This document shows, in pieces, positions 22,801-33,100 of a DNA stretch of 64,000 nucleotides. The stretch spans positions 10,262,613 to 10,326,612 of the forward strand of contig NC_016135.3 of NCBI RefSeq assembly GCF_000005505.3. Direction: 5' to 3'. Made by a program: the position numbers and the translations under genes. Each line of letters opens with the position of its first letter. The stretch's first letter is position 1. The notes under the pieces were generated by a model, which was not told the origin of the DNA, ran no database searches, and was given only the letters and a program-made list of their open reading frames with translations. This stretch comes from Brachypodium distachyon (taxonomy: Eukaryota > Streptophyta > Magnoliopsida > Poales > Poaceae).

Positions 22801-23828
22801 GATAAGGCATTGTCAGTTAGAGGCCGGCATATAGTTATGTCGGAAGCAAATCGAAAAAGCAAGTAAACTAGAAGTTTACCAAGGGTGCACGGTTCTTCCG
22901 ACTGTATGGCACCATGCCCCAACTCCAGTTCTCGGCCAAATTGGTCTTGGCGATCGCCTTGACTCGGCGCCGAACCTCGGGCTTGTCCAGCATGATGGCC
23001 GAGACTCGGTTCGGGTCTAGCCGGCCGCTGTGGAAGCACATCTTGTGCGTCCGGCGTTGGACCGAGCAAACTCGCCGGAAGACGAATGTGGCCAGCAGAT
23101 CATCAGCCGTCATCCCGTTCTCCTTCAACGCAATGATGCCGGCATGTACTTCGTTGATCTCCTAAGAGAGTCCTTGGGATCGTACCTCCAATTCTTCTTC
23201 TCCTCCGGCGAGCCCACTATGAATCCCGGCAGATTAATCTTGTCGGTGTCTGAAATGTTCTTGACATAAAAGAATGTCTTGAGCCACTTCTTACAGGATT
23301 CGAGGCCCTGAATCTGAGGAAAGATAGAACCTCGGCGAGGTATGACGGTGGCGGCGCCGCATTGGGTCATAGGCTTAGGGGCACCAGGATTGTCCTTGTC
23401 GGGGAGAACCTGGGGCCGGAACATGAAATACTTGGCCCATAGGTCAATAGAAGGCGAGAGGCCGAGATAGTTTTCGCAATAGGTTATGAAAGCAGAGAGT
23501 GTGAGGATGGCATTATCAGTAAGATGATGAGGCTGGAGTCCGAAATGATCGAAGAAATGCCGGATGAAATCGCTAACCGGGAGCCCGAAGCCACATTCGA
23601 AGTGAGATACAAAGACAACGAACTCACCGGGCCCAGGCGTCGGCACGACTTCGTCGCCGGGAATCCGGCACTCCACTTCTTCCGGGATTCACCGGGTGCG
23701 GCGGAGCCAGTCAATGTCCGCTTGAGACACATCGGAGCCCTCCCATACGGCACGCTCCGAGCCGGAGTCCTCCTCGTTCTGCTGATTGGCGGGTCGACGG
23801 CGGCGGCGTCATGGGAAGAAGACGCCAT
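19877..23828 (-). pseudogene. antisense spliced gene of the Tat element (PF04195-type protein)
   Basis: On the strand opposite pol. ATG at 23828 (MASSSHDAAAVDPP). Exon 1 runs to 22880, with a frameshift after codon 14, a TGA near 23695 and a frameshift near 23167. It contains the block VVFVSHFECGFGLPVSDFI and the LSAFITYCENYLGLSPSID block of the family annotated as putative gypsy-type transposon protein. Further exons with GT/AG borders: 22772-22634; about 22553-22405 (one TAG); about 22322-21664, Pro/Gln/Ala-rich; one starting about 21134; a coiled-coil exon around 20839-20570; and a last exon ending at 19877 with an acidic Glu run. Function of this family is unknown. Confidence 0.7.
21202..21612. 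repeat. 65-bp tandem array, about six copies
   Basis: Unit starts (GAATCTCGGGGAATAG-type) fall at 21202, 21268, 21334, 21399, 21464 and 21529, and a diverged last copy runs to about 21612. Each unit holds GAATAGT and ACTATTC about 30 bases apart, so each can fold into a hairpin. The array sits in an intron of the antisense gene (between exons ending at 21664 and starting near 21134). Confidence 0.9.
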
Positions 23829-24070
23829 GGCGCAAAAGTGAATCTGGATCTGATCCGACGAGAAAGCGGTGGTGCGAGGTGCGAGCGAGCAAGGAGGGAG
23901 CGACGGAAGCGCAGGCGGGCATGCGCGAGGATGCGGCGATCAGCTTGGCTACCGAAAATGAGCAAGCGTGTCGGCGAAGAAGCTCTGAGCTTGCGGCAAT
24001 GGCAGACGCGCGAGAGCAGCAAAGAGGCTAGGGTTTCGGGGGAAAGTAAAAATGCTTTCACCCCGTCCCC

Positions 24071-24082
24071 TTTATTTATAAA
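24071..24082 (-). promoter_or_regulatory. TATA box of the antisense gene
   Basis: On the minus strand TTTATAAATAAA, about 245 bases upstream of ATG 23828 and followed by a CCGAAACCCTAGCC-type plant 5' leader. It supports transcription of the antisense gene from its own promoter. Confidence 0.6.
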
Positions 24083-24642
24083 CGGGGGGCAATCATGGGC
24101 CGCGGATCTTACGCGCCCACGATCCCTGCGGCCAACAGGTATTTGGCACTACAATCATGGGGACGGTTACCCCCATAAAACGGCGCACGCATGGTTACTG
24201 CGCAACGTGTCGTAGTAAATCTCGCCGAATCAGGAGGAGATAAGGCAACGGGTGGAATTCGAAGTTCCCCTCTTAATGGCCTGCTGGCTTTCCTGTCCGA
24301 TGGGACGACACATTCGCCTCGAAAGACGCGCCAACAGTGTCTCTAACCTTATCTTCCCGTTATTTAAGTGAGGCGCAAAATAAGTGCGACATGTGGCACA
24401 TATGTCGGCAGAGAAAGGCTCTCTATTGATGGCCGAGATTAAGAGGGGAAATCTCGGCTCGAAGCTGAAAATACCGCACCGACTAAAAATGTCGGCGGTG
24501 CTAAATCTCAGCTGAGAAAGCTCGGGATCGTATCAGCATTTTACCTAGTCGAATCCTCCTAGGCGTTGAGTGGTTCGAGTTTTGGGAAACTGTCGTGGCC
24601 CGACATCAATTCCTGTTGGACCGCAACAGCTTCGGGGACTAG

Positions 24643-24927
24643 TGTCGGGGGGATAACCCCGGGTAGGGTCATGACGACACATATTGGCCGGATTAGCAAC
24701 AAGCAAGGCCGACGTAGCAAGTACGCCGGCATTCTTGAGCCGACTTTATAACAGTCTGGCATACCAAGAGGGTGCTGACATCTCTAGCTTATCTTATGTG
24801 ATTGCGGGACAAGCACGGACTATCTAATCTCGCTAGGGCCGGGATACGCCAACGGTCTTATCCTAGTCGCATGGCTTAAAGCAAAGCAACGCTCACTTTA
24901 TGACGGAAAAGCAGTCGTTACTCACGT
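24643..24927 (+). repeat. 3' LTR, truncated after 285 bp
   Basis: Starts TGTCGGGGGGATAACCCC after the purine-rich CTTCGGGGACTAG. It matches the 5' LTR until ACTCACGT and stops; the missing part would contain the promoter and polyadenylation region. What follows is a copy of RsgA gene sequence. Confidence 0.88.
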
Positions 24928-25048
24928 GGCGGTTAGTTTTGACGCTTCACCATCTGCAGCTCATTATCCACCTTCCGCTGATCCGCTCCACCGAAATGCC
25001 GCTTTTCCTCTCCACGGGCACGGCCACGCTGCCCCACCTCCGCCTCCC
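24926..25048 (+). pseudogene. degenerate copy of the RsgA 5' end
   Basis: This 123-base stretch aligns with 30054-30188, the end of the 5' leader and first codons of the RsgA gene downstream. Shared blocks are GTGGCGG-TAGTTTTGACGCTTC, CCGCTCCACCGAAAT and TCCACGGGCACGGCCA. The RsgA start codon is kept at 24996, but the frame runs only 24 codons and stops inside the TATA box of the next gene. The copy has substitutions and small deletions, so it is not an assembly repeat. Confidence 0.85.
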
Positions 25049-25065
25049 ATCAACCTGGAAGCATT

Positions 25066-25073
25066 TATAAATA
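25066..25073 (+). promoter_or_regulatory. TATA box of the defensin-like gene
   Basis: TATAAATA in CATTTATAAATACACGG, 74 bases before the start codon. The proximal upstream sequence is the RsgA-derived copy, and beyond that the truncated LTR. Confidence 0.65.
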
Positions 25074-25146
25074 CACGGCTCGTCCGGAAGAAATCTAATA
25101 TCTTCAGCGTTCGTCCCAGTTCACAGTTACAATTAAGCAGCGCAAA

Positions 25147-25628
25147 ATGACGGCCATAAGAAAAATGGTGCTGATTCTTTTTCTTGTGGTCTCGTTCGCC
25201 TTGGCAGGTAGGGCAAATGGTACTACGTAGCAGTAGTACACCATCTTGCAAACTTGTTAATTTAGGTGTTTGTCTTGCCATGGATGATGGATTTGATGTT
25301 TTAGCACATGATTTGGACAGTACATGGCCGGAGGATTGAAGATGAACAATCTGCAGCAAGCAAAGGGCACGAGTGGCCGGGCAGCTCTGACGGCGCACGT
25401 GGTGGTGGTTTGGGGGCGCCGTCTCCAGCCGGAGGCGGCGGCGGTTTGGCTTTGGCCTCATCGCCGTTCGTAGCACCAATGGGCAATTGCACTGAGACGA
25501 GGATATACACGATACCGCTCTGCATCGATGCCTTCTGCTCGTCCACGTGCATGATGTCGTTTCACCCGGGTGGCCACTGCCGCGGCAACGGCTTCATCCG
25601 TTCTTGCTACTGTTTTATGTGTGATTGA
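25147..25628 (+). CDS. defensin-like secreted cysteine-rich protein
   Basis: Two exons, 25147-25207 and 25321-25628. The intron (113 nt) has GTAGGG...GGACAG borders and splits a Val codon. The product is 122 aa. Residues 1-20 are a clear signal peptide (basic start, then LILFLVVSFALA). Residues 21-75 are a Gly/Ser/Pro-rich linker. Residues 76-122 carry eight cysteines (77, 88, 93, 97, 107, 116, 118, 121) spaced C-x10-C-x4-C-x3-C-x9-C-x8-C-x-C-x2-C. The C-x3-C and C-x-C pairs are those of the cysteine-stabilised alpha/beta fold of plant defensin-like proteins. The intron inside or just after the signal-peptide exon is typical of that family. The long linker is unusual. Such proteins act outside the cell in defence or reproductive signalling; which applies here is unknown. 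An AATAATAAAA signal lies near 25684. Confidence 0.75.
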
Positions 25629-25852
25629 TGCAATCCGTGTTACTGTGTTGGTTCTTGCACGCGTTCGTGCCAAAATGTAATGCAATAATAAAAGGGGTAT
25701 CCGGAATAAAAAAAATTGACATGCATGATCGTCTTGTTTATCAGCCCAGTTCAGAGTTCAGATGATTGGTTTTGTGAAAGGAAGAAAAAACAATCGGCAC
25801 ATCCAAGCATGCAACCCCTGGATCGGCCAGCCGTTCGTAGAATGGAAGCGTG

Positions 25853-27681
25853 TGTTGGAAATATGTCCTAGAGTCAATAATAAATATGTTATTATCATAT
25901 TTTTTTTTCTTGATAAATGTTTATTATCCATGTTATAATTGTATTGACAGGAAATTAAGTACATGTGTGGATAAATAAACAAATACCGTGTCCCTAATAC
26001 GCCTCTACTAAATTAGCTCGTTGATTAAAAGATGGTTAAGGTTTTCTAACCATAGACATGTGTTGTCATTTATTAACGAGGTCATATCATTAGGAGAATG
26101 ATGTGATTGACAGACCCAAACCTAAGCATAGCTTTTGATCGTGTCACTTAAGTTTAAATTGCTAATGCTTTTATTGTGTCAAGTATCATTTCCTTAGACC
26201 ATGAGATCATGCCACTCCCTGGTACCGGAAGAATACTTTGTGGATATCAACCGTCATCTCGTAACTGGGTGATCATAAAGGTGTTCTTCAAGTATCTCGA
26301 AAGGTGTTTTTTGGGTTGTATGAATCAAGACTGTGATTTGTCAGTCCATGTGACAGAGAGATATCTCTGGGCCCTCTCGGTAATATAACATCCTAATGAG
26401 CTTGCAAGCATGTGACTAATGTGTTTAGTCACGGGGATATTATATTGCGGTACGAGTAAAGAGAACTTGCCGGTAATGAGATTGAACTAGGTATGATGAT
26501 ACCGACGATCAAATCTCGGACAAATAATATATCGCGAGACAAAGGGAATTGGATACCGGATTAATTGAATCCTCGACATAGTGGTTCAACCGATGAGATC
26601 TTCGTGGAATATGTGGGAGCCATTATGGACATCCAGGTCCCGCTATTGGTTATTGATCAGAGAGGTGTCTCGGTCATGTCCATATGTTTTCGAACCCATA
26701 GGGTCACACACTTAACACTTAATGTCGCTAGAGTTTGATGAGATAAATACATGGTGATATCGAATATTGATTCGGAGTCCAGGATGGGATCCAGGCCATC
26801 ACGAGGAGCTTCGGAATGGTCCGGAAATAAAGAATTATATATGGGAAAGCTGTTTCGGAAAAGTTCGGGATATTTTCCGGTATTGATCGAAAATATTCTA
26901 GAAGGTTCCGAAAGTTCTCGGAAGGTTCTGAAATGTTCCGGATTATTCTTGAGAATTTAATTGGGACTCTGTAGTAATTAATTAGAGAGATCTAATTAAT
27001 TATCCCCTAATGGGGCTCCTAGGGGAAAGGGGAGGCAGAAACTCCACCGCACGTGGTTGAACACCACGTATGTGGAGAGGCATGTGGGAAAGGGAGGGAG
27101 TCCTCTCGGGACTCCTCTTTCCCTGGCCGGCCACATCTAGGGAAAAGGAAAAGGGCGAAATTGAGGCAAGTAATTCCTATAGGGATTACTTACCTATTTC
27201 TTGAGAGGCAAGAAAGGAAAGAGTAGATTGTCTCCTCTACCTACCTTGCCGCCAGCCTTCTCCCCTATATAAGGAGGGGAGGGGCTGCCCCTGGATCAAC
27301 CCTGCTCCTCTCCCTGACCTCCTCCTCTCACGTGCACAGTGAAGCCCTGTCCGTGGAGAACTCCACCATAGGCTACACCACGCCGTCGTGCTGCCGGAAT
27401 CTCATCGACCTCTTCCCCTCGCTTGCTGGATCAAGAAGGAGGAGACGACGTGAAGCTGAACGTGTGGATATCAAGGAGGTGCCGTTGTTTCTGCACTGAG
27501 ATCAATCTCATCGAAAGTACCACTACGCCAACAACGATCCCGTGATCGTAACGCTTTGTGGTCTACGAGGGTACGATGCTCATAATCCTTCTCGTTACTT
27601 ACATCTAGTAGATATTATCTTGGGTTTTCTTCCGCACTTCTCGTAGGAAAATTTTTGTTTTCCTTACAACGAACCCTTTCA
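25853..27681 (+). mobile_element. solo LTR, Angela/BARE/WIS-type Copia (1829 bp)
   Basis: Begins TGTTGGAAATATGTCCTAGAG and ends in CA, flanked by an exact 5-bp duplication GCGTG (25848-25852 and 27682-27686). Length and sequence landmarks (for example GGTATCTCTGGGCCC-like and GTAACTGGGTG blocks) are those of the abundant Triticeae/Aveneae Copia LTR. No internal region, so it arose by LTR-LTR recombination. A TATATAA at 27266-27272 marks the LTR promoter. It begins 224 bases after the defensin-like stop codon. Confidence 0.9.
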
Positions 27682-27860
27682 GCGTGTTCCAAAATGACTG
27701 GGATCTATGTACAACACCTTACTTCGTTCTGGTGTTGACATCTCTTCCTTTCTCACATGTCTGGAGAATTCTTTTTGCCAACCTACCCCTGACCCAACCC
27801 GACCCCACATCACATATGACATGAGCATTTTTTGTGATCGTTATCTCCACCGAATTCTCG

Positions 27861-28140
27861 TTGTCTCCACCGAATTCTAGACACAAGATGTGATATCAAT
27901 ATTGCATAATAATTAATCCAAGAAGGCTGACCAAAGACGATTGACATCAGCGCTCTTTTCACTCATTATCTCCACTGAATTCCAGACACAAGATGCGACA
28001 TCGCTATTGCACAATAATTAATCCAAGAATGCTTACTAAAGACGATTGACATCAGCGCTCTTTTCACTCTTTTCTCCACCGAAATCCAGGCATAAGATGT
28101 GACGTCTTATTGCACGATAACTAATCTAATAAGGGTGATC
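27861..28140. repeat. 104-bp tandem repeat, 2.7 copies
   Basis: Units begin with T-T-TCTCCACYGAA-type sequence at about 27861, 27966 and 28070. They share AGACACAAGATG and CATCAGCGCTCTTTTCACTC. Unclassified. Confidence 0.8.
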
Positions 28141-28151
28141 ACAGCAGAGTA

Positions 28152-28743
28152 TGAAGTTACAGTACAGTGGAGTATGAAGTCACCGTGAACCGAGCGTAGG
28201 TCAGATGTAACTTTAAGGCGAAAACATCATCAAAACATAGTCAGATGTGATCTATAAAATAAGAAATTCACGTGATAACTCAAAAAAGTTTTGTCAAAGA
28301 TATAAAGTTATGTCTTTGTCTCGTGCCAAATGGTAACCCCACCACTCTACATGCCCTTCTCCATCCACAGGACGATGCCTGTATTGGCAGGCGTGAGGTC
28401 TTCCCCATTTTTTGGGTTGTCGCGGTTCAAATGGTAAACAGGGTATACGTCATGGACAGTAGTACGACGTGATGGCCGCACATTAACGCACGATGAAGGC
28501 CAGCCTCGCTCTCACGACATGCAAGACAATCATGCGGTACGAATGATATAGAGCTGATGGATGATCTCAAGATTTTGAGAATTGTTATATTTTTTATCTT
28601 TTAACCGGTGTACTTAATTTACGATTTGTTTCGAAGGAACCTTCAAAACTAGATCACTTCTGACTATGTTTTGATGATGTTTTCGCCTTAAAGTTACAGT
28701 ACAATGGAGTATGAAGTCATCGTGAACCGAGCGTAGGTCAAAA
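28152..28743. repeat. paired direct and inverted repeats
   Basis: 28203-28253 is an inverted copy of 28651-28698 (block GTTTTGATGATGTTTTCGCC). The block containing GTGAACCGAGCGTAGGTCA occurs in direct orientation at about 28152-28207 and 28688-28743. The stretch between has no recognised gene. Confidence 0.75.
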
Positions 28744-29060
28744 GTTCATGTCTTCTTGACATATTGAATAGCTTCATACGTTAGCCAACGCAACCAAAAA
28801 ACCGATCTTATGAAAGGGCCAGGCAATCCACTTAGGGTGCGTTTGGTTCCCGGGCAAGCAAATGTGGATAGGGATAGCCATGGATGAACCGGAGATACAT
28901 AGAGTGAGATTGACAAATAAAATCGCAGCAATTGACATGAACACAGAGGGAAAGAGAGAGCCAGAGGGAGAGGGAAATCGGCAGCCAGAGGGAGAGGGAG
29001 AGGGATGGGGGGCGGACGGATCTGAGAAGACAGCCGGAAGGGAGAGGGAGATGGCGGGAG

Positions 29061-29063
<3 letters not shown>

Positions 29064-29110
<47 letters not shown>
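29064..29110. repeat. (AG)n microsatellite
   Basis: 47 bases of uninterrupted AG dinucleotides. Confidence 0.97.
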
Positions 29111-29113
<3 letters not shown>

Positions 29114-29117
29114 GCAC

Positions 29118-29141
29118 GGGGGGAGGGAGATGGGCGCGGGG
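29118..29141 (+). other. G-quadruplex motif
   Basis: Four G runs (6, 3, 3 and 4) separated by loops of 1, 4 and 3 bases meet the standard G3+N1-7 rule. More G-rich segments follow to 29310. Confidence 0.6.
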
Positions 29142-29832
29142 AGGAGGGACACGGTGGAGGCCGGAAGGGGGAGGGAGATGGCGCGAGGGAGAGGGAGATG
29201 GGGGCGGCCAGAAGGGAAAGTGAGATCAACGCGAGGGAGGAGATGGGGGCTGGCGGATCTGAGAGGGAGATGGGCGCAAGGGAGAAGGAGGTGGGGTGGC
29301 GGCTGGATTTGAGAGAGGAGAGGGAGACGCCGATCTGAGAGAGAGGGATAGGGTTGGCCCAAATATAAGAGAGAGGGTCGGCCCGATCTTAGCGAGACGG
29401 AGAGGGAGAGGGAGAGTACCTGAGGATCGTGAGCTCGCCTCCTGCTGCCGCCGCCAGAGAGTGGAGTGGAGGTCACGAGAGAAATGAATCGGGTGAGGAG
29501 GTGAAAAGAGAGCAAAAAAGAGAGGGAAACCTTTCAGCCGCGCGCTCGCCCCATCCGACCAAAGTTCCCGGATATCGCTGGCCAGCATCCGAGAAGAATA
29601 TGCTTCCTAGCTGGTTGCCCATATCCATGCTATCCATCCAAGAGCTATCCCTATCCCATCCACCATATCCAATGTGGCTTCCGCAGGACTAAACGTGGAT
29701 CAAAAGTGCGTTTCAATTTAATTACGACAATCGGATCTTGAACTCGAGACCTCTTGGTACCATGAAGAGATTCATGCGCTAGCCAACGCAACCAAAAGAC
29801 CAATCTTATGAAAAGGATCAGCTAATTCACTT

Positions 29833-30125
29833 CACTCTTACTTTGACACATATTTCAAGGTCTAATCAGTGATATTACTGTTCAGTAAGAGTGATGTACC
29901 CACTGGCCGCGAAACGCCCGTGAGATCTGACGGCCGTGTCTCACAAGGTGTTGGCGGATTTTCTCCTCGGCTCGCCTTGTGTCCGGCCCGTGCCGGCAGA
30001 AAGACTCGCGCGTGCGGCGTGCGCACACCACAGCACTGCGCCAGCGCCACGCGGTGGCGGCTAGTTTTGACGCTTCGTCGCCATCTACAGCCCCGCTATC
30101 CGCTTTCCGCTCCACCGAAATCGAA
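29833..30125. other. RsgA upstream region
   Basis: Becomes GC-rich from about 29900. No clear TATA box. An in-frame upstream ATG at 29979 would add 49 residues. Confidence 0.4.
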
Positions 30126-33100
30126 ATGCCGCTCTTCTTCCCAGCCCCCTCCACGGGCACGGCCATGCCGCCCCAGCTCCGCCTCCCGCTCCCGCTCCAG
30201 CTCCGCCTCCCCCGCCGCGCCTCCCACCACCCGCGCCTCCTCCTCCTCCCCGCGGCGGCCGCGGCCTCCCTCCCCCCTCCGCCTCCCGCCGACGCGCTCC
30301 TCCCGGACCAGGCCACGGGCCTCGTCGCGGCCTCCCAGGCCAACTTCATGCGCGTCATCGTCGGCTCCACGCCCCCCGGGCTCGAGCACCACCAAGGGAC
30401 CGACCTGCTCTGCGTCGTCCGCGCGCTGCTCAAGAAGATCCGCCGCCGCGTGCTCGTCGGGGACAGGGTGCTCGTCGGGGCCGTCGACTGGGCCGACCGC
30501 CGCGGGGTGATCGAGGACGTCTTCCAGCGCCGGAGCGAGGTGGTCGACCCGCCGGTCGCCAACGTCGACCGCCTCGTCGTGCTCTTCTCGCTGGACCAGC
30601 CGCAGCCCGAGCCTGCCACGCTCACCAGGTTCCTCGTCGAGGCCGAGTCCACGGGGATACCCTTCGTGCTCGTCTTCAACAAGGTCGAGCTCGTCGACGA
30701 ACAGGTATACATACCGGCTATTGATTTGACTTTATTGCTAATTTGTTACTCATTTCTGTACTGTGCTCTGAATTATACATGATCGATCGCATTGTAGTGT
30801 ATTGCGTTGCATTCCAATATTCCGTTGCATTACGTTGCAGACGGGAGGAGTAGATGAGGACATCTAGGTGTTCATTGACTTGGTAGTTTGTTCTGAGTTC
30901 TGACGTGCTCTATAAAGTGGGGACAAGAACTAGAGGTTTAATAAGAGTGAAGAGAATGAATTCAGTTTCAGCTGAGCATTAAGGTGCTGCAACTGTGAGA
31001 ACACATGGTTGGGGGCATGCGCAACGCTGTGTTCTAGTTTTGATCCCTAGGCCAATCCGCCAATGTGAAAGGTGTTCATTCCGAAAAGGAAAAAAAAAAG
31101 CATGCTGTTACTCTGGTGTTCTTGCTTCGCAGGAAAATGGTTGAGTTGCTTGCAGGGTTAACATGTTCTGCACAACAGCTTCTGTATCAACAGTGAAATA
31201 GGAAAATAATTTAGAGGTAGCGAAACATACCTGAACTGAGGGTTATTACCCTGGGACCGACTATTGACCAGGCGACTGAGAAACTATTGTTTCTCAGTCG
31301 ATCGATGTGTAGGCCAGACTCGATCGATTCCCTCGATCACGTTGAGTACATGGGCTTTTTTTTGTGTGTGTGTGGCAAGTATTTGGGCTCGCCTTGTTTT
31401 GGGCTTTCTGTTTGTATAGCTGGCTGGGCTGTTGTTTGGGTATAGCTTATTTTAAAATTACTGACTCTATGAAGCCTCCACTCAAAGAGAAAAAAAGACT
31501 ATGAAACCAAAGTGAACTCATCCATGTGCAAGAGTTTCAATGTGCAATTCACACCTCAAAAATTTAAATTGCACACCGTCGCTAACTAAAAAATTCATTT
31601 ACACTTCAATACAAGGCATATGCAACTGACCAAAAAACCTTCACATGAGAAGGGGCTTTATGCAACTAGCTTTAAAAATTCAAATTAACTTATACCAAAC
31701 TCAGTTGCACATCAAGGATCATAATATGCAACTCACAAAAAAAAAACTGAATTGCACATAAAAAACGGCCACGTGTAACTCACCTCTCAAAACATCAGTT
31801 GCACATCAAGACAGGTAATGTGCAACTCACCTGATAAAACTCGATTGCACATCAAGAGTTTTAATGTGCAACTCACCCAATTAAATCGACTTATCCCTTA
31901 CTATTTCTCAGGCAACTTAGATTTAGCAAAACGATAACAAAAATGGTGTGCAATCGTTAATCTTAAAATGTGCGCCTTCCTGTGGACAGACAAAACAACT
32001 ACTCCTATATGGGAGACGGACCAACGAGAAGGAGAAAGAGACAAACAAAAACAAAAAGGATTAATAAAGGTAAATTGTTTTGAGGTGGGAAAACGCAGCC
32101 ACAATTTTTTGGATGCAAATGAGTATGAATATTTATTTTTTTAGAATATGAGTATAAATATGTAAACATGCAATTAAACACCCAGAACACAACCAGCCAC
32201 CCACATGTACATACACGTACACACCACGTACAGCCCATGTGGCTATGTTGGGCCTGGGAGCCTTCACATGGACAGGCCCACGGCCAGGAACAGGCTGAGG
32301 AAAAAATCCACACGAATCTCACAGCTCATCTGATGGCCAATATGGTTGACTGAGAAATAACAATTTCTCAGTCGCCTGAGAATTAGCAAATCCCTATTAC
32401 CCTTGTTTCAAAGGTGTTCTGTTTGAGTTATATCAAAGGGATCTGCATCTCAACGAAGACTATTTCAGCTTAAGAGGCCACCTCAGGAGAAAGCAACTGC
32501 TATCGAGCAAATAGTCAACGAAATCAATAGAATTATGTGAGCATAGTTCCCTGGTCCATACAAGATACAACACAACTCATTTAATTGTGTTGGAACTGTC
32601 AAGATAGTGTAAATATCCTTGGGATCATGCTCTGGATGCACAAAAGGGCACCTGTGTGGTCTGTGATAATGTAAATGCTAACTATTTCCATTAGCTTTAG
32701 TGTCGTAGTGGGTAAAACACACATTCAAGTTCATTCATCTTTCACTGAAATACATGTTATCATAGAATTAGGGTTTGGCTCATGCCTGAATATATGTTTT
32801 CTAAAAGATCATCAGCACATAATATTTTGATTTCCTTGGTGAAGTGTGAATTTAATCAATTAGAATGTTCAGTTTGCTCAACTGCCATCATTCATCAAGT
32901 GCACTATTGTTTTTATAATGCATGTGTTTTATTTTGTCTTGATTTTACCTCGTTTGTATTTTCGTGGTTCCGATGATAGTTTAAAACTTGGTTATCTGCA
33001 GACCAAATCATACTGGAGAGATAGGTTGAAGAGCTGGGGTTATGATCCACTCTTCCTAAGTGTTGATCAGCGATCTGGATTAGCTGCTCTTGAAGAAATG

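Larger units (their letters stand above)
12165..24927 (+). mobile_element. Ty3/gypsy Tat-lineage LTR retrotransposon, 3' LTR truncated
   Basis: Order: 5' LTR, primer-binding site, gag, protease, reverse transcriptase, RNase H (with an extra RNase H-like segment), integrase, then about 5 kb holding an antisense spliced gene, then a cut-off 3' LTR. Absence of a chromodomain, the second RNase H and the antisense ORF downstream of pol are traits of the plant Tat group (for example RIRE2 and Grande types). Multiple stops and frameshifts in gag and pol, and many LTR differences, make it an old, non-autonomous copy. Confidence 0.9.
28836..29699. mobile_element. possible DNA element with purine-rich interior
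   Basis: The left end GGTGCGTTTGGTTCCCGGGC and the inverted right end (CCACGTTTAGTCCTGCGG) align. Both continue into GTGGATAGGGATAG-like sequence, giving terminal inverted repeats of some 40-50 bases. No target duplication is clear. The interior 28950-29480 is almost pure purine on the plus strand, with a GA microsatellite and GGGAGATGGGCG-type minisatellite. ORFs on either strand here are low-complexity artefacts. Confidence 0.45.
28770..29832. repeat. direct repeats bracketing the purine-rich element
   Basis: A roughly 63-base segment with AGCCAACGCAACCAAAA occurs at 28770-28834 and again at 29770-29832. Similar segments precede tRNA-primer-like sequences in decayed grass retroelements, but I cannot assign these. 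Confidence 0.6.

Noticed and set aside
28746..29588. Ser/Leu/Pro-rich long ORFs in the purine-rich region
   Set aside because: Direct consequence of the GA tract and minisatellite; no start context or domain.
29882..30712. 276-codon minus-strand ORF opposite RsgA exon 1
   Set aside because: GC-rich exon with few stops on the reverse strand; composition Ser/Arg/Gly-rich, no domain, and the plus strand encodes a clear GTPase.
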